Source of the DNA: Bacteroidota bacterium
GTDB taxonomy: Bacteria > Bacteroidota > Bacteroidia > Chitinophagales > Chitinophagaceae
Reading direction: 5' to 3'
Assembly: GCA_016868895.1 (NCBI GenBank)
Contig: VGFK01000004.1
Location: forward strand, 86,713 to 150,712
DNA length: 64,000 nucleotides
A program made the translations under genes and the position numbers. How positions within the stretch are numbered: position 1 is the first letter of the stretch; each line of letters opens with the position of its first letter. The notes under the pieces were generated by a model. That model saw nothing but the letters and a program-made list of their open reading frames with translations. It was not told the DNA's origin and did no database searches. Of this stretch, positions 9,594-17,989 are shown piece by piece.

Positions 9594-10925
9594 TCAATTT
9601 GAAGCGGTCATCGATTCTTCTTCCCAACACATTCCCAACACACACACAATTTTTTTACCAGACTCGATGATCCGTTGCTGTTCTTTTTCTTTCAATGACA
9701 GCTTGAGGTCGGTCAATAACCGCGCCACCTTTTTCTTTTTGGACATGCCCAACGGATACAGGTAGTCGCCCGGCTTCCAATGCCTTACCAGAAGTGGCAA
9801 TTCTACATGATCGGCTGATACGATTTCTTGATGGGGTTTTTTATCCAAACTGTTTGAAGTCAGTTCGATTGGTTCAATCAACAAATTAAATGAAGCTGTT
9901 CTTAACTCAAACGGTATATGATCGACCACAATAAAGGATTGCTCCTCTTCATGGAGTGGGTGCACCCGTAACCAGTTGCGGTCTTTGAGAATACGATGGG
10001 TAGCTGAACGCATGTATTTTCCGGAAGGAGCTTCAAGCAGTTTTTTTATTTCGTGGATTTGCCTACTCGAAAACCCAAATGGAACGAATGCCTCATATAA
10101 AAAGGTATCCAATGGTTGAAGCAACGCCAATGCTTTGACCGCAAAAGAAGTTTCGTTTGCCTTTACTTTTTTATACTTGTTCAAGTGTTGGTGAATATGC
10201 GCCCGGAAGATCGACTCCGTCTCTTCCATGTGTTTTGCGGTGTTCACCAGTGTATCGACTGAATGTGGAAATGCCTCTTCAACCAATGGCAACAGCTCAT
10301 TACGGATCAGGTTACGGGTATAATCGGAACTGAGATTGGAACTGTCGTCTACCCAAGTGAATTGCTTCTCTTTTGCATAGGCATGAATTGCATCCCGTTT
10401 GAAAGGAAGCAGCGGTCGAAGTACACGGCCCGATCGAGCAGGTATGCCATGAAGTCCTTTGATTCCCGTGCCGCGAAAAAAGTTGAAGACAAGGGTTTCT
10501 GCAACATCATTGGCCTGGTGCGCTGTCAACACAAAAGCATTACCGGTTCCCGCATCATCCAACATATGGTTGAACCATGCGTAGCGAAGGTCTCGGGCGA
10601 CCTCTTGAATTCCTTTGCCTGTTCGAAGAACTTCTTCTTCCGTATTGAACTGTATCGATCGAAACGGCCACTTTACATGTTCCGCAAGACTTCGAACAAA
10701 CGCTTCATCCCTGTTGCTTTCTTCCCCGCGCAATTGAAAATTACAGTGCAGAAGCGTAGCCGTTTGGCCTTCAGCATGCAACAAATGAACCAGTGCAACA
10801 GAATCCAAGCCCCCACTGCAGGCAATAAACAAACGATCGGTTGGCTTCCAAAATTTCTCTTTTGAAACGTGCTGCACAAACAGCTCTTCCAGTTCTAGTC
10901 GTGTATGTGCGATTTCTTTTTTCAT
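9594..10925 (-). CDS. tilS: tRNA(Ile)-lysidine synthase
   Basis: Modifies C34 of tRNA-Ile(CAU) to lysidine so it reads AUA. The 443-residue protein has the PP-loop ATP motif SGGLDS at residues 37-42, the downstream LTAHQANDVAETLVFNFFRGTG region and the family's C-terminal domain (WKPGDYLYPLGMSKKKKVARLLTD). Its ATG overlaps the stop of the upstream TPR gene by 4 bases, indicating translational coupling. Confidence 0.96.
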   Translation of the reverse strand: MKKEIAHTRLELEELFVQHVSKEKFWKPTDRLFIACSGGLDSVALVHLLHAEGQTATLLHCNFQLRGEESNRDEAFVRSLAEHVKWPFRSIQFNTEEEVLRTGKGIQEVARDLRYAWFNHMLDDAGTGNAFVLTAHQANDVAETLVFNFFRGTGIKGLHGIPARSGRVLRPLLPFKRDAIHAYAKEKQFTWVDDSSNLSSDYTRNLIRNELLPLVEEAFPHSVDTLVNTAKHMEETESIFRAHIHQHLNKYKKVKANETSFAVKALALLQPLDTFLYEAFVPFGFSSRQIHEIKKLLEAPSGKYMRSATHRILKDRNWLRVHPLHEEEQSFIVVDHIPFELRTASFNLLIEPIELTSNSLDKKPHQEIVSADHVELPLLVRHWKPGDYLYPLGMSKKKKVARLLTDLKLSLKEKEQQRIIESGKKIVCVLGMCWEEESMTASN

Positions 10926-11248
10926 TCCTCGATCAAATCCAACAGGTTATTCAGTGCTGCATTGAGCTCTCGTAGTTCATGCGCAGCATGCATCGTTTGA
11001 GCCGTATCGATTCCCGTTGTATACACTTTTTTTGCCTGATGCAGGTCGCCCATACGTTCATATAATTTGCCCAAATGATAGTAGGTCCCAATATGACCCG
11101 GATCCTTGGACAATAGCTCCAGCATGACTTCTTTTGCACGATTATCCTCACCGGATTTGAGGTATTCCATGGCCAGGGCATGCCGACTGAACATGTCGTC
11201 AGGAAACTGTTTGATCAGCTCTTTCAATTGTGCCATGCGATCCATCAT
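10922..11248 (-). CDS. Small tetratricopeptide repeat protein
   Basis: A 108-residue soluble protein starting MMDRMAQLKELIKQFPDDMF. It contains tandem TPR helices: PDDMFSRHALAMEYLKSGED, then GTYYHLGKLYERMGDLHQAKK, with no catalytic motif, signal peptide or membrane segment. The reading frame is open far upstream but that part runs across the etfB promoter region and looks non-coding, so the ATG at 11248 is chosen. It overlaps tilS by 4 bases and diverges from etfB. Specific role unknown; a protein-protein scaffold is expected. Confidence 0.8.
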   Translation of the reverse strand: MMDRMAQLKELIKQFPDDMFSRHALAMEYLKSGEDNRAKEVMLELLSKDPGHIGTYYHLGKLYERMGDLHQAKKVYTTGIDTAQTMHAAHELRELNAALNNLLDLIEE

Positions 11249-11287
11249 GAATGTTGAAATCGGGTTTTTCAATTCACAATCGCGCTT

Positions 11288-11295
11288 TATATTTG
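11288..11295 (+). promoter_or_regulatory. etfB -7 promoter element TATATTTG
   Basis: Perfect TAnnTTTG 46 bases upstream of etfB, with a T-rich -33 region at about 11265-11270. Confidence 0.6.
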
Positions 11296-11341
11296 TATAG
11301 GAATTAGTTGTTATGACAACTTTCTTTCTAAACCAAGCGCT

Positions 11342-12085
11342 ATGAAGATACTTGTTTGCATCAGCCGAACACCCGACACCACGGCAAAAATAGCTTTCAC
11401 TGACAACAACACGAAATTCGCAACCGATGGTGTGCAGTGGATCATCAATCCCTATGACGAATGGTATGCGCTGGTGCGCGCCATTGAGCTCAAAGAGAAG
11501 GACCCCTCTACCGCAGTGCACCTGATTCATGTGGGTGGCGCCGATAGTGAAGCCATTATACGAAAGGCGTTGGCACTGGGAGGAGATGAAGCCATTCGCA
11601 TTCAAACCGAGGAGCAGGATCCGCAATTCATTGCACATCAAATTGCGCGAATAGCAAGAGAAGGTGCGTATGACCTTGTGCTGACCGGTAAAGAAACCAT
11701 CGATCAAAATGGATCTTCGATGGGAGCGCTGGTTGCAGAATTGCTGGATACGAACTATATCGCACTGGCAACGCGACTGGATATTGAGGGTTCAACAGCG
11801 GTCGTAAACCGTGAAATTGAGGGCGGCGAAGAAACATTGAGCAGTCCTCTGCCGCTGGTCTTATCTTGCCAAAAGGGTATGGCCGAAGCACGGATTCCCA
11901 ACATGAGGGGCATCATGGCAGCTCGGACACGTCCCTTGCGGGTAGAAGAAGCGCAGCCGGTTGAACTCTGCATCCACAATGCATCCTTTACATTGCCTCC
12001 GCCCAAAGCTGGAGTAAAATTGATTCCCGCTGATACCCCTGAACTGCTGGTGAAATTGTTGAGAGAAGAAGCCAAAGCCATTTAA
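11342..12085 (+). CDS. etfB: Electron transfer flavoprotein, beta subunit
   Basis: AMP-binding subunit of the ETF heterodimer that collects electrons from acyl-CoA and related dehydrogenases. The 247-residue protein opens MKILVCISRTPDTTAKIAF and includes DLVLTGKETIDQNGSSMGA and the conserved LPLVLSCQKGMAEARIPNM-like segment typical of the beta subunit. It is followed after 10 bases by the alpha subunit, the usual etfBA order. Confidence 0.95.
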   Translation: MKILVCISRTPDTTAKIAFTDNNTKFATDGVQWIINPYDEWYALVRAIELKEKDPSTAVHLIHVGGADSEAIIRKALALGGDEAIRIQTEEQDPQFIAHQIARIAREGAYDLVLTGKETIDQNGSSMGALVAELLDTNYIALATRLDIEGSTAVVNREIEGGEETLSSPLPLVLSCQKGMAEARIPNMRGIMAARTRPLRVEEAQPVELCIHNASFTLPPPKAGVKLIPADTPELLVKLLREEAKAI

Positions 12086-12095
12086 ATAAACGCGT

Positions 12096-13049
12096 ATGTC
12101 AATCCTTATTTATACAGAACATCAGGATGGGTTTGTTAAAAAACAATCGCTTGAAGCCATCTGCTACGGCGTAGCAATAGCAACATCTTCCGGCGAAGAA
12201 GCCGTTGTTTTGGTAGTGGGAGAAACCACAGCCGATCTCAGCTCTCTTGGTAAATATGGTGTAACGCGTGTGCTTCACGTGCCATCTTTTTCAGCACTCT
12301 CCGATACAAAGGCCATGGCAGCGGTGATTGATCAGGCAGCCAATTCCATTTCTGCAACAACGGTAATTTTCAGCAATACCATAACCGGAAAGTCGGTTGC
12401 ACCCCGGGTAGCTGTCCGATTGAAAGCAGGATTTGTTTCCGGGGTTATTTCACTGCCCGATACTTCCAATGGATTTCGGGTTAACAAAAATGTGTTTTCC
12501 GGCAAAGCGGTAACAGAAATCCAGGTGAACTCATCCAAACGAGTCATCACCCTTCAACCCAATGCATTTGAAATCAGTGCAGGTGAAGGGGTAGCCCGTG
12601 TCAGTCAACCTGAAATTGCCATTCCCTCATCTACCATAATGGTAAAAGAAATCAAAAAAACAACCGGTGCTATTCCCTTGGCAGAAGCAGACCGGGTAAT
12701 CAGTGGTGGCAGGGGGTTGAAGGGACCGGAGAATTGGGGAATGATTGAAGAGTTGGCTCAGCTAACAGGAGCAGCAACCGCGTGCAGTCGCGCCGTTGCA
12801 GATGCCCACTGGCGTCCGCACCACGAGCATGTGGGACAGACGGGACTGGCCATTTCACCGAATCTTTATTTTGCCGTTGGTATCTCGGGAGCCATTCAGC
12901 ATTTAGCAGGAGTAAACCGCAGCAAGACCATAGTTGTGATCAACAAAGATCCAGAGGCGCCCTTCTTCAAATCCGCAGATTACGGCATTGTAGGCGATGC
13001 GTTTGAAGTGATGCCCAAGATCATTCAGGCAGTCAAAGAGTTGGGATAA
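12096..13049 (+). CDS. etfA: Electron transfer flavoprotein, alpha subunit
   Basis: FAD-binding partner of EtfB. The 317-residue protein has the C-terminal FAD domain signature GISGAIQHLAGVNRSKTIV followed by INKDPEAPFFKSADYGIVGD, plus GGRGLKGPENW earlier. The length matches the family. Its TAA stop doubles as the TA of the next gene's -7 element. Confidence 0.96.
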   Translation: MSILIYTEHQDGFVKKQSLEAICYGVAIATSSGEEAVVLVVGETTADLSSLGKYGVTRVLHVPSFSALSDTKAMAAVIDQAANSISATTVIFSNTITGKSVAPRVAVRLKAGFVSGVISLPDTSNGFRVNKNVFSGKAVTEIQVNSSKRVITLQPNAFEISAGEGVARVSQPEIAIPSSTIMVKEIKKTTGAIPLAEADRVISGGRGLKGPENWGMIEELAQLTGAATACSRAVADAHWRPHHEHVGQTGLAISPNLYFAVGISGAIQHLAGVNRSKTIVVINKDPEAPFFKSADYGIVGDAFEVMPKIIQAVKELG

Positions 13050-13054
13050 TTTTG
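13047..13054 (+). promoter_or_regulatory. -7 promoter element TAATTTTG embedded in the etfA stop
   Basis: Perfect TAnnTTTG whose first three bases are the etfA stop codon; 14 bases before the DUF151 gene. Confidence 0.5.
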
Positions 13055-13068
13055 AGTAATTTAGTGGC

Positions 13069-13647
13069 ATGAAGAAGATCGAACTGGAGATCGTTGCCCT
13101 CTCCCATTCCATCACGCAAACCAATTCCTATGCCGTGGTATTGGGAGAAGTAAATGGACTAAGAAGGCTTCCGATTGTGATCGGTGGATTTGAGGCCCAG
13201 GCCATTGCAGTAGCCTTGGAAAAAATGAAACCCACTCGTCCCCTCACTCATGACCTGATGAAGAATTTCATGCTGGCATTCAACATTGAGTTGCACGAGG
13301 TCATCATTTCGGATCTTCAAGAAGGTATTTTCTATTCTAAATTATTGTGCAGTACGGAACTCGATACGGTTGAAATCGACTCCAGAACGTCCGATGCCCT
13401 TGCACTTGCTGTACGGTTTGGTTGTCCCATTTATATCTATGACTCCATCTTTGATGTAGCAGGTGTGGAAAATCCTGAAAAAGAACTAGAAGCTTCCGCC
13501 TCTGCTAAAACCAACAACACACGAAACGAGGACCTGAAGAACCTGGATCTGGAAGAATTGAACAAGTTGTTGAACGAAGTGCTGGATAACGAAGATTATA
13601 TCCGCGCCATTTCCATTCGCGACGAGATCAACTCGAGGAAAAAATAA
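13069..13647 (+). CDS. Bifunctional nuclease family protein (DUF151) with UvrB/UvrC-type tail
   Basis: A 192-residue protein. The N-terminal DUF151 domain includes LPIVIGGFEAQAIAVALEKM, RPLTHDLMKNF and IDSRTSDALALAVRFGCPIY. After a low-complexity linker (residues about 138-150), the C-terminus NLDLEELNKLLNEVLDNEDYIRAISIRDEIN resembles a UVR interaction motif. Family members have reported DNase/RNase activity; the role here is unknown. It lies 4 bases before ispE, so both are likely cotranscribed. Confidence 0.9.
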   Translation: MKKIELEIVALSHSITQTNSYAVVLGEVNGLRRLPIVIGGFEAQAIAVALEKMKPTRPLTHDLMKNFMLAFNIELHEVIISDLQEGIFYSKLLCSTELDTVEIDSRTSDALALAVRFGCPIYIYDSIFDVAGVENPEKELEASASAKTNNTRNEDLKNLDLEELNKLLNEVLDNEDYIRAISIRDEINSRKK

Positions 13648-13651
13648 GGGC

Positions 13652-14464
13652 ATGGTCACCTTCCCGAATGCAAAAATCAACCTCGGGCTTCGAGTGGTTG
13701 AAAAAAGACCAGATGGTTACCATAACCTCGATACTGTTTTTTATCCAGTGCCCCTTTACGACGCCTTGGAATGCATTCGTTCTGACACAGATCATTTCAC
13801 TGCTTCGGGCTTGGATATTCCTGGCGACAGCACGACCAATCTTTGCCTGAAAGCGCTCGAGCTGCTTAGAGAAAATTATCCATCCATTGGACCGTTTAAG
13901 ATTCATTTGCACAAGCATATTCCAATGGGAGCTGGACTGGGCGGCGGCTCTTCCAACGGAGCCTTCATGCTAAACATGCTGAATGATACTTTTCAGCTTG
14001 GACTCACCACAGTTCAACTCATCGATTATTCCTTGCAGTTGGGTAGCGATTGTCCTTACTTCATCGTCAATCAACCAGTGCATGCTACCGGTCGGGGTGA
14101 ACACATGACGCCTCTCTCCTGTGATCTATCCCGCTACACGTTTTTGCTGATTGACCCCGGAGTGCACATCAGTACAGCACAGGCTTTTGCACGCATTGAA
14201 CCTCACCATCCTGCACGAATATGCAGCGACATTGTACAGCAACCCGTATCCACTTGGAAAAAAGAATTGGTCAACGACTTTGAATCCAGTGTGTTTCCCA
14301 TCTACCCTCAACTAGCAGAAATAAAACAACAGCTCTATGCACTCGGTGCAGTGTATGCCAGCATGACCGGTACCGGTTCGGCGATGTACGGGATTTTTGA
14401 ACAAGAACCCGACTGGCACGGTCGATTTTCTCCTCTGTATACCGTGCATTGTTTGACTCCCTGA
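13652..14464 (+). CDS. ispE: 4-diphosphocytidyl-2-C-methyl-D-erythritol kinase
   Basis: Fourth-stage kinase of the non-mevalonate (MEP) isoprenoid pathway. The 270-residue protein starts MVTFPNAKINLGLRVVEKRP and carries the GHMP-kinase ATP loop PMGAGLGGGSSNGAF near residue 91 and the C-terminal MTGTGSAMYGIF motif. dxr of the same pathway lies elsewhere in the window (about 35 kb), not in the same operon. Confidence 0.95.
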   Translation: MVTFPNAKINLGLRVVEKRPDGYHNLDTVFYPVPLYDALECIRSDTDHFTASGLDIPGDSTTNLCLKALELLRENYPSIGPFKIHLHKHIPMGAGLGGGSSNGAFMLNMLNDTFQLGLTTVQLIDYSLQLGSDCPYFIVNQPVHATGRGEHMTPLSCDLSRYTFLLIDPGVHISTAQAFARIEPHHPARICSDIVQQPVSTWKKELVNDFESSVFPIYPQLAEIKQQLYALGAVYASMTGTGSAMYGIFEQEPDWHGRFSPLYTVHCLTP

Positions 14465-14471
14465 TATTCCT

Positions 14472-14479
14472 TAATTTTG
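14472..14479 (+). promoter_or_regulatory. rocD -7 element TAATTTTG, 5 bases before ATG
   Basis: Perfect TAnnTTTG followed by only CACGT before the ATG at 14485. Predicts a transcript starting at or near that ATG. Confidence 0.55.
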
Positions 14480-14484
14480 CACGT

Positions 14485-15720
14485 ATGCATTCCCCATCTT
14501 ATTATATGCAACTGGAAGAGCAGTTTGGTGCTCATAATTACCATCCTCTTCCGGTGGTCATTGCAATGGCCAGCGGATGTGAAATGTGGGATGTAGAAGG
14601 TAAACGGTATTACGATTTCTTGAGCGGATATTCTGCCGTCAATCAAGGCCACTGTCATCCACGAATCATCGCAGCACTCCACGAGCAGGCAGAACAACTT
14701 ACGCTTACTTCAAGAGCTTTTTACAACAACAGATTGGGCGAATACCAACAATTCATCACCTCTCTTTTTGGTTTTGACAAAATGCTGCCCATGAACAGTG
14801 GTGCAGAGGCAGTTGAAACAGCCATCAAACTCTCGCGCAAATGGGGATATGAAGTAAAAGGAGTGGCCCCCAACAAGGCGAAAATTGTGGTGTGCGAACA
14901 TAATTTTCATGGCAGGACCAGCAGCATTGTATCGTTCAGTTCGGATCCTCATGCACACGAGCATTTTGGTCCCTACATGCCAGGATTTCAGGTAATCCCA
15001 TACAATGATCTTTCTGCACTGGAGCAAGCCATCCGTGATCCAAACACGGTTGCCTTTTTATTTGAGCCGATTCAGGGAGAAGCAGGAATCATTGTCCCCC
15101 ACAAAGGATTTTTAACCGGAGTGAGAGCACTCTGCGATCAGTATGGGGTATTGATGATGGCCGATGAAATACAGACCGGTCTGTGCAGGACCGGAAAGAT
15201 GCTGTGCTGCGATCATGAACATGTTCAACCGGATGTATTGATTTTAGGAAAAGCACTCAGCGGAGGAACGCTTCCTGTCAGCGCTGTGCTTGCCAGCGAT
15301 GAGGTCATGCTGACCATTCGGCCTGGGCAGCACGGTTCAACATTTGGCGGCAGTCCACTGGCAAGTGCAGTAGCTGTTGCATCGCTTCAAGTCTTGTTGG
15401 ATGAGCAGTTGGCGGACAATGCTGCACGTATGGGTGAGTTGTTTCGGGCAGGTCTGTATCAGCTGCAGTCGCCTTACATACGAGAAATCCGCGGAATGGG
15501 ACTGATGAATGCCATCGAAATTCAGCACCCTGACCCCCAAGCTGCCTGGCAGTTGTGTGAAGCATTCATGCAAAACGGCTTGCTTGCAAAACCAACACAT
15601 GGCGATAAAATACGGTTTGCACCCCCTTTGGTGATCACTGCATCTCAGATCAAAGAAGCAATTGCCATCATTGCTGAAAGCCTTCCTGTACTTGAATTGC
15701 AGGAAGCCCTACCCGGATAG
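14485..15720 (+). CDS. rocD: Ornithine--oxo-acid transaminase
   Basis: PLP enzyme converting ornithine and 2-oxoglutarate to glutamate semialdehyde and glutamate. The 411-residue class III aminotransferase has FLSGYSAVNQGHCHPRI, FHGRTSS, MADEIQTGLCRTG and the PLP lysine in LILGKALSGG. Start choice is uncertain: the ATG at 14485 is 5 bases behind a -7 element, and a second ATG at 14506 (MQLEEQFGAHNY) is also reasonable because homology begins there. The frame open further upstream overlaps ispE and is not used. Confidence 0.92.
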   Translation: MHSPSYYMQLEEQFGAHNYHPLPVVIAMASGCEMWDVEGKRYYDFLSGYSAVNQGHCHPRIIAALHEQAEQLTLTSRAFYNNRLGEYQQFITSLFGFDKMLPMNSGAEAVETAIKLSRKWGYEVKGVAPNKAKIVVCEHNFHGRTSSIVSFSSDPHAHEHFGPYMPGFQVIPYNDLSALEQAIRDPNTVAFLFEPIQGEAGIIVPHKGFLTGVRALCDQYGVLMMADEIQTGLCRTGKMLCCDHEHVQPDVLILGKALSGGTLPVSAVLASDEVMLTIRPGQHGSTFGGSPLASAVAVASLQVLLDEQLADNAARMGELFRAGLYQLQSPYIREIRGMGLMNAIEIQHPDPQAAWQLCEAFMQNGLLAKPTHGDKIRFAPPLVITASQIKEAIAIIAESLPVLELQEALPG

Positions 15721-15732
15721 TCCTCATTTCAG

Positions 15733-15740
15733 TAACTTTG
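15733..15740 (+). promoter_or_regulatory. glnS -7 promoter element TAACTTTG
   Basis: Perfect TAnnTTTG, 16 bases before the glnS ATG and 12 bases after the rocD stop. Confidence 0.6.
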
Positions 15741-15756
15741 CGGCCAATTCATACGC

Positions 15757-17427
15757 ATGAGCGAAGAACGGTCATTGAATTTTTTAGAAGAAATCGTTGA
15801 AGCGGATTTGGCTTCCGGGAAGTCAACGCAGATCCATAGCCGCTTTCCCCCGGAGCCCAATGGGTACTTGCACATCGGTCACGCAAAAAGTATTTGCCTG
15901 AATTTTGGTTTGGCCGATGCGTATGGAGGAAAGACCAATCTTCGGTTCGATGACACCAATCCTGCAACGGAAGAGACCGAATATGTAGAGTCCATTAAAG
16001 CAGATGTCCGTTGGCTGGGGTTTGAATGGGAGGAAGAGCATTATGCCTCTGATTATTTTGGACAACTCTATGCATATGCCGTTGCGTTGATTGAAAAAGG
16101 GCTTGCGTATGTAGATGACCTGAGTGCCGAAGAAATAGCTGCTACAAAAGGTACGCCGACAGAACCCGGCAAACCCAGTCCCTTCCGAAACCGCAGCATT
16201 GAAGAGAACTTGCGCTTGTTTGCTGAAATGAAAGCAGGTGCATACACCGATGGCGAAAAAGTCCTGCGTGCGAAAATTGATTTGGCCTCCCCTAACATGC
16301 ACATGCGGGATCCAATCATGTACCGCATCAAGAAAACCGCTCATCATCGGACTGGAAACGATTGGTGCATCTACCCCATGTACGATTTTGCACATGGTCA
16401 ATCCGATTCCCTTGAACGCATCAGCCATTCCATTTGCACCCTTGAATTTGAAGTGCATCGCCCACTCTATACCTGGTACATCGAACAACTGGGAATTTTT
16501 CCGTCCCGCCAGTTTGAATTTGCCCGTCTGAACCTGACCTATACCGTGATGAGCAAACGCAAGTTGCTTCAACTGGTGCAGGAAGAGTTGGTGGACGGTT
16601 GGGACGACCCAAGGATGCCCACGCTTTCCGGGCTGAGAAGAAGGGGCTACACCCCTGCCTCTATACGCCATTTCTGTGATCGAATTGGGGTGCAGCGCCG
16701 CGAAAACATCATCGATGTGGGGTTACTCGAGTTTTGCATCCGGGAGGACCTCAATGCATCAGCTCTTCGCCGCATGGCGGTATTGGATCCCATCAAACTG
16801 GTGATCACCAATTATCCGGAAGGACAATCAGAGCTGCTGCCTGCAGAAAACAATCCGGAATGGGAGGACAATGGTGGATACCGCGACCTCCATTTTAGTC
16901 GCAACCTTTGGATTGAAGCGGAGGATTTCATGGAGGTACCTGCCAAAAAATGGTTCCGTCTTGCACCTGGAACCCAGGTACGATTGAAGAACGCCTATAT
17001 TGTTACCTGCACCGGCTGTGTGAAGGATGATTACGGAAAAGTAATAGAAGTGCACTGCGAATACATTCCGGAAAGCAAAAGCGGACAGGATAGCTCCGGG
17101 ATACATGTAAAAGGCACAATTCATTGGATATCAATTGATGAATCAATTGATGCTGAAGTTCGACTTTATGATCGATTGTTCCAAGTGGAGAACCCTTCTC
17201 ATGAAGAAGGCGACTTCACTAGCTATATAAACCCCAGTAGTCTGACCGTCATTTCTGATGCAAAATTAGAGGCCAGTCTCGGAAGTGCACAACAGGGCGA
17301 ACATTTTCAATTCATCCGGAAGGGGTACTTTACGATAGACAGCAAGCATGCTGCAGAAGGTAAATTGGTGTTCAACCGAACCGTTACGCTCAAAGACACG
17401 TGGAGCAAAGAAAGTAAAAAGGGATAA
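15757..17427 (+). CDS. glnS: Glutaminyl-tRNA synthetase
   Basis: Charges tRNA-Gln directly. The 556-residue class I synthetase has [16 protein letters not shown] (HIGH motif, residues about 29-44), the ATP-loop VMSKRKL near residue 265, and the two C-terminal anticodon-binding beta-barrels ([22 protein letters not shown]). Starts at [20 protein letters not shown]. Its end is 1 base away from the convergent membrane protein gene. Confidence 0.96.
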   Translation: MSEERSLNFLEEIVEADLASGKSTQIHSRFPPEPNGYLHIGHAKSICLNFGLADAYGGKTNLRFDDTNPATEETEYVESIKADVRWLGFEWEEEHYASDYFGQLYAYAVALIEKGLAYVDDLSAEEIAATKGTPTEPGKPSPFRNRSIEENLRLFAEMKAGAYTDGEKVLRAKIDLASPNMHMRDPIMYRIKKTAHHRTGNDWCIYPMYDFAHGQSDSLERISHSICTLEFEVHRPLYTWYIEQLGIFPSRQFEFARLNLTYTVMSKRKLLQLVQEELVDGWDDPRMPTLSGLRRRGYTPASIRHFCDRIGVQRRENIIDVGLLEFCIREDLNASALRRMAVLDPIKLVITNYPEGQSELLPAENNPEWEDNGGYRDLHFSRNLWIEAEDFMEVPAKKWFRLAPGTQVRLKNAYIVTCTGCVKDDYGKVIEVHCEYIPESKSGQDSSGIHVKGTIHWISIDESIDAEVRLYDRLFQVENPSHEEGDFTSYINPSSLTVISDAKLEASLGSAQQGEHFQFIRKGYFTIDSKHAAEGKLVFNRTVTLKDTWSKESKKG

Positions 17428-17428
17428 T

Positions 17429-17830
17429 CTATTCCGCTTGCTTTTTTTTATCGTACCCCTCGGGGAAAAAAGCCATTGCAAACAATAGCAGCGACGATAT
17501 CAGCATCAGGTACAATCCGATTTCTTTTTCAGGGCAATAACCCAGGTAACACGAACCAAAAAGCAAGAAGTTTTTGATGGCGTAGGCCACAGTCAATCCA
17601 GATGCAAGCAATGCCAATCGTTTGAGCCAAAGCAGATGGATAAATGCACACACCACGGTGATTGATCCCAGGGAAAGGAGCATTTTTGCCGGCTTGCCGT
17701 AGATATTCTTTTCGGAAAAGAAACCGGTAAAGTATTTGTCAACATCCGCATGGTAGCTCCACGGAAGAAAGCAAGACATGCACAGCAGAGCAAATACTCC
17801 CAGCGTCATCCATTTTGAATACTTCAGCAT
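17429..17830 (-). CDS. Hypothetical four-pass membrane protein downstream of tRNA-Cys
   Basis: A 133-residue protein starting MLKYSKWMTLGVFALLCMSC with about four hydrophobic segments (residues 8-24, 50-66, 70-90, 105-122) and a charged C-terminus DKKKQAE. No family recognised. The frame continues upstream through tRNA-Cys, but that is read-through of the RNA gene; the ATG at 17830 lies only 3 bases after the T run of the tRNA terminator. No -7 element was found close by, so transcription may depend on terminator leakage. Gene reality is likely, function unknown. Confidence 0.7.
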   Translation of the reverse strand: MLKYSKWMTLGVFALLCMSCFLPWSYHADVDKYFTGFFSEKNIYGKPAKMLLSLGSITVVCAFIHLLWLKRLALLASGLTVAYAIKNFLLFGSCYLGYCPEKEIGLYLMLISSLLLFAMAFFPEGYDKKKQAE

Positions 17831-17833
17831 TGT

Positions 17834-17860
17834 AAAAAAAGCGAAGGATTTGCCTTCGCT
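17834..17860 (-). terminator. Terminator abutting the 3' end of tRNA-Cys
   Basis: On the minus strand AGCGAAGG pairs with CCTTCGCT (17853-17860 with 17840-17847), 5-base loop, followed by a run of seven T. The stem begins at the base after the encoded CCA. Confidence 0.85.
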
Positions 17861-17934
17861 TGGAGGTCCCGAGCGGATTCGAACCGCTGTAGAAGCTTTT
17901 GCAGAGCTCTGCCTAGCCACTCGGCCACAGGACC
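17861..17934 (-). tRNA. tRNA-Cys (GCA), CCA encoded
   Basis: Cloverleaf read on the minus strand: acceptor GGTCCTG pairs with CGGGACC, anticodon loop CTGCAAA gives anticodon GCA, T-loop TTCGAATC, discriminator T as usual for tRNA-Cys, and CCA is encoded. Confidence 0.95.
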
Positions 17935-17967
17935 ATGTGTGTCAATGCATTTAGCCTTGACAAGGAG

Positions 17968-17975
17968 CAAAAGTA
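17968..17975 (-). promoter_or_regulatory. tRNA-Cys -7 promoter element TACTTTTG (minus strand)
   Basis: Perfect TAnnTTTG on the minus strand, 33 bases upstream of the tRNA-Cys 5' end and one base from the plus-strand element at 17977-17984. Confidence 0.5.
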
Positions 17976-17976
17976 G

Positions 17977-17984
17977 TAAATTTG
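17977..17984 (+). promoter_or_regulatory. -7 element TAAATTTG, 5 bases before the phosphorylase ATG
   Basis: Perfect TAnnTTTG with CTTGACA about 20 bases upstream as possible -33. Only AGCGG separates it from the ATG, predicting a leaderless mRNA. Confidence 0.6.
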
Positions 17985-17989
17985 AGCGG

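Noticed and set aside
15823..16671. 282-codon minus-strand frame inside glnS
   Set aside because: Entirely antisense to a clear glutaminyl-tRNA synthetase; no recognisable domain.
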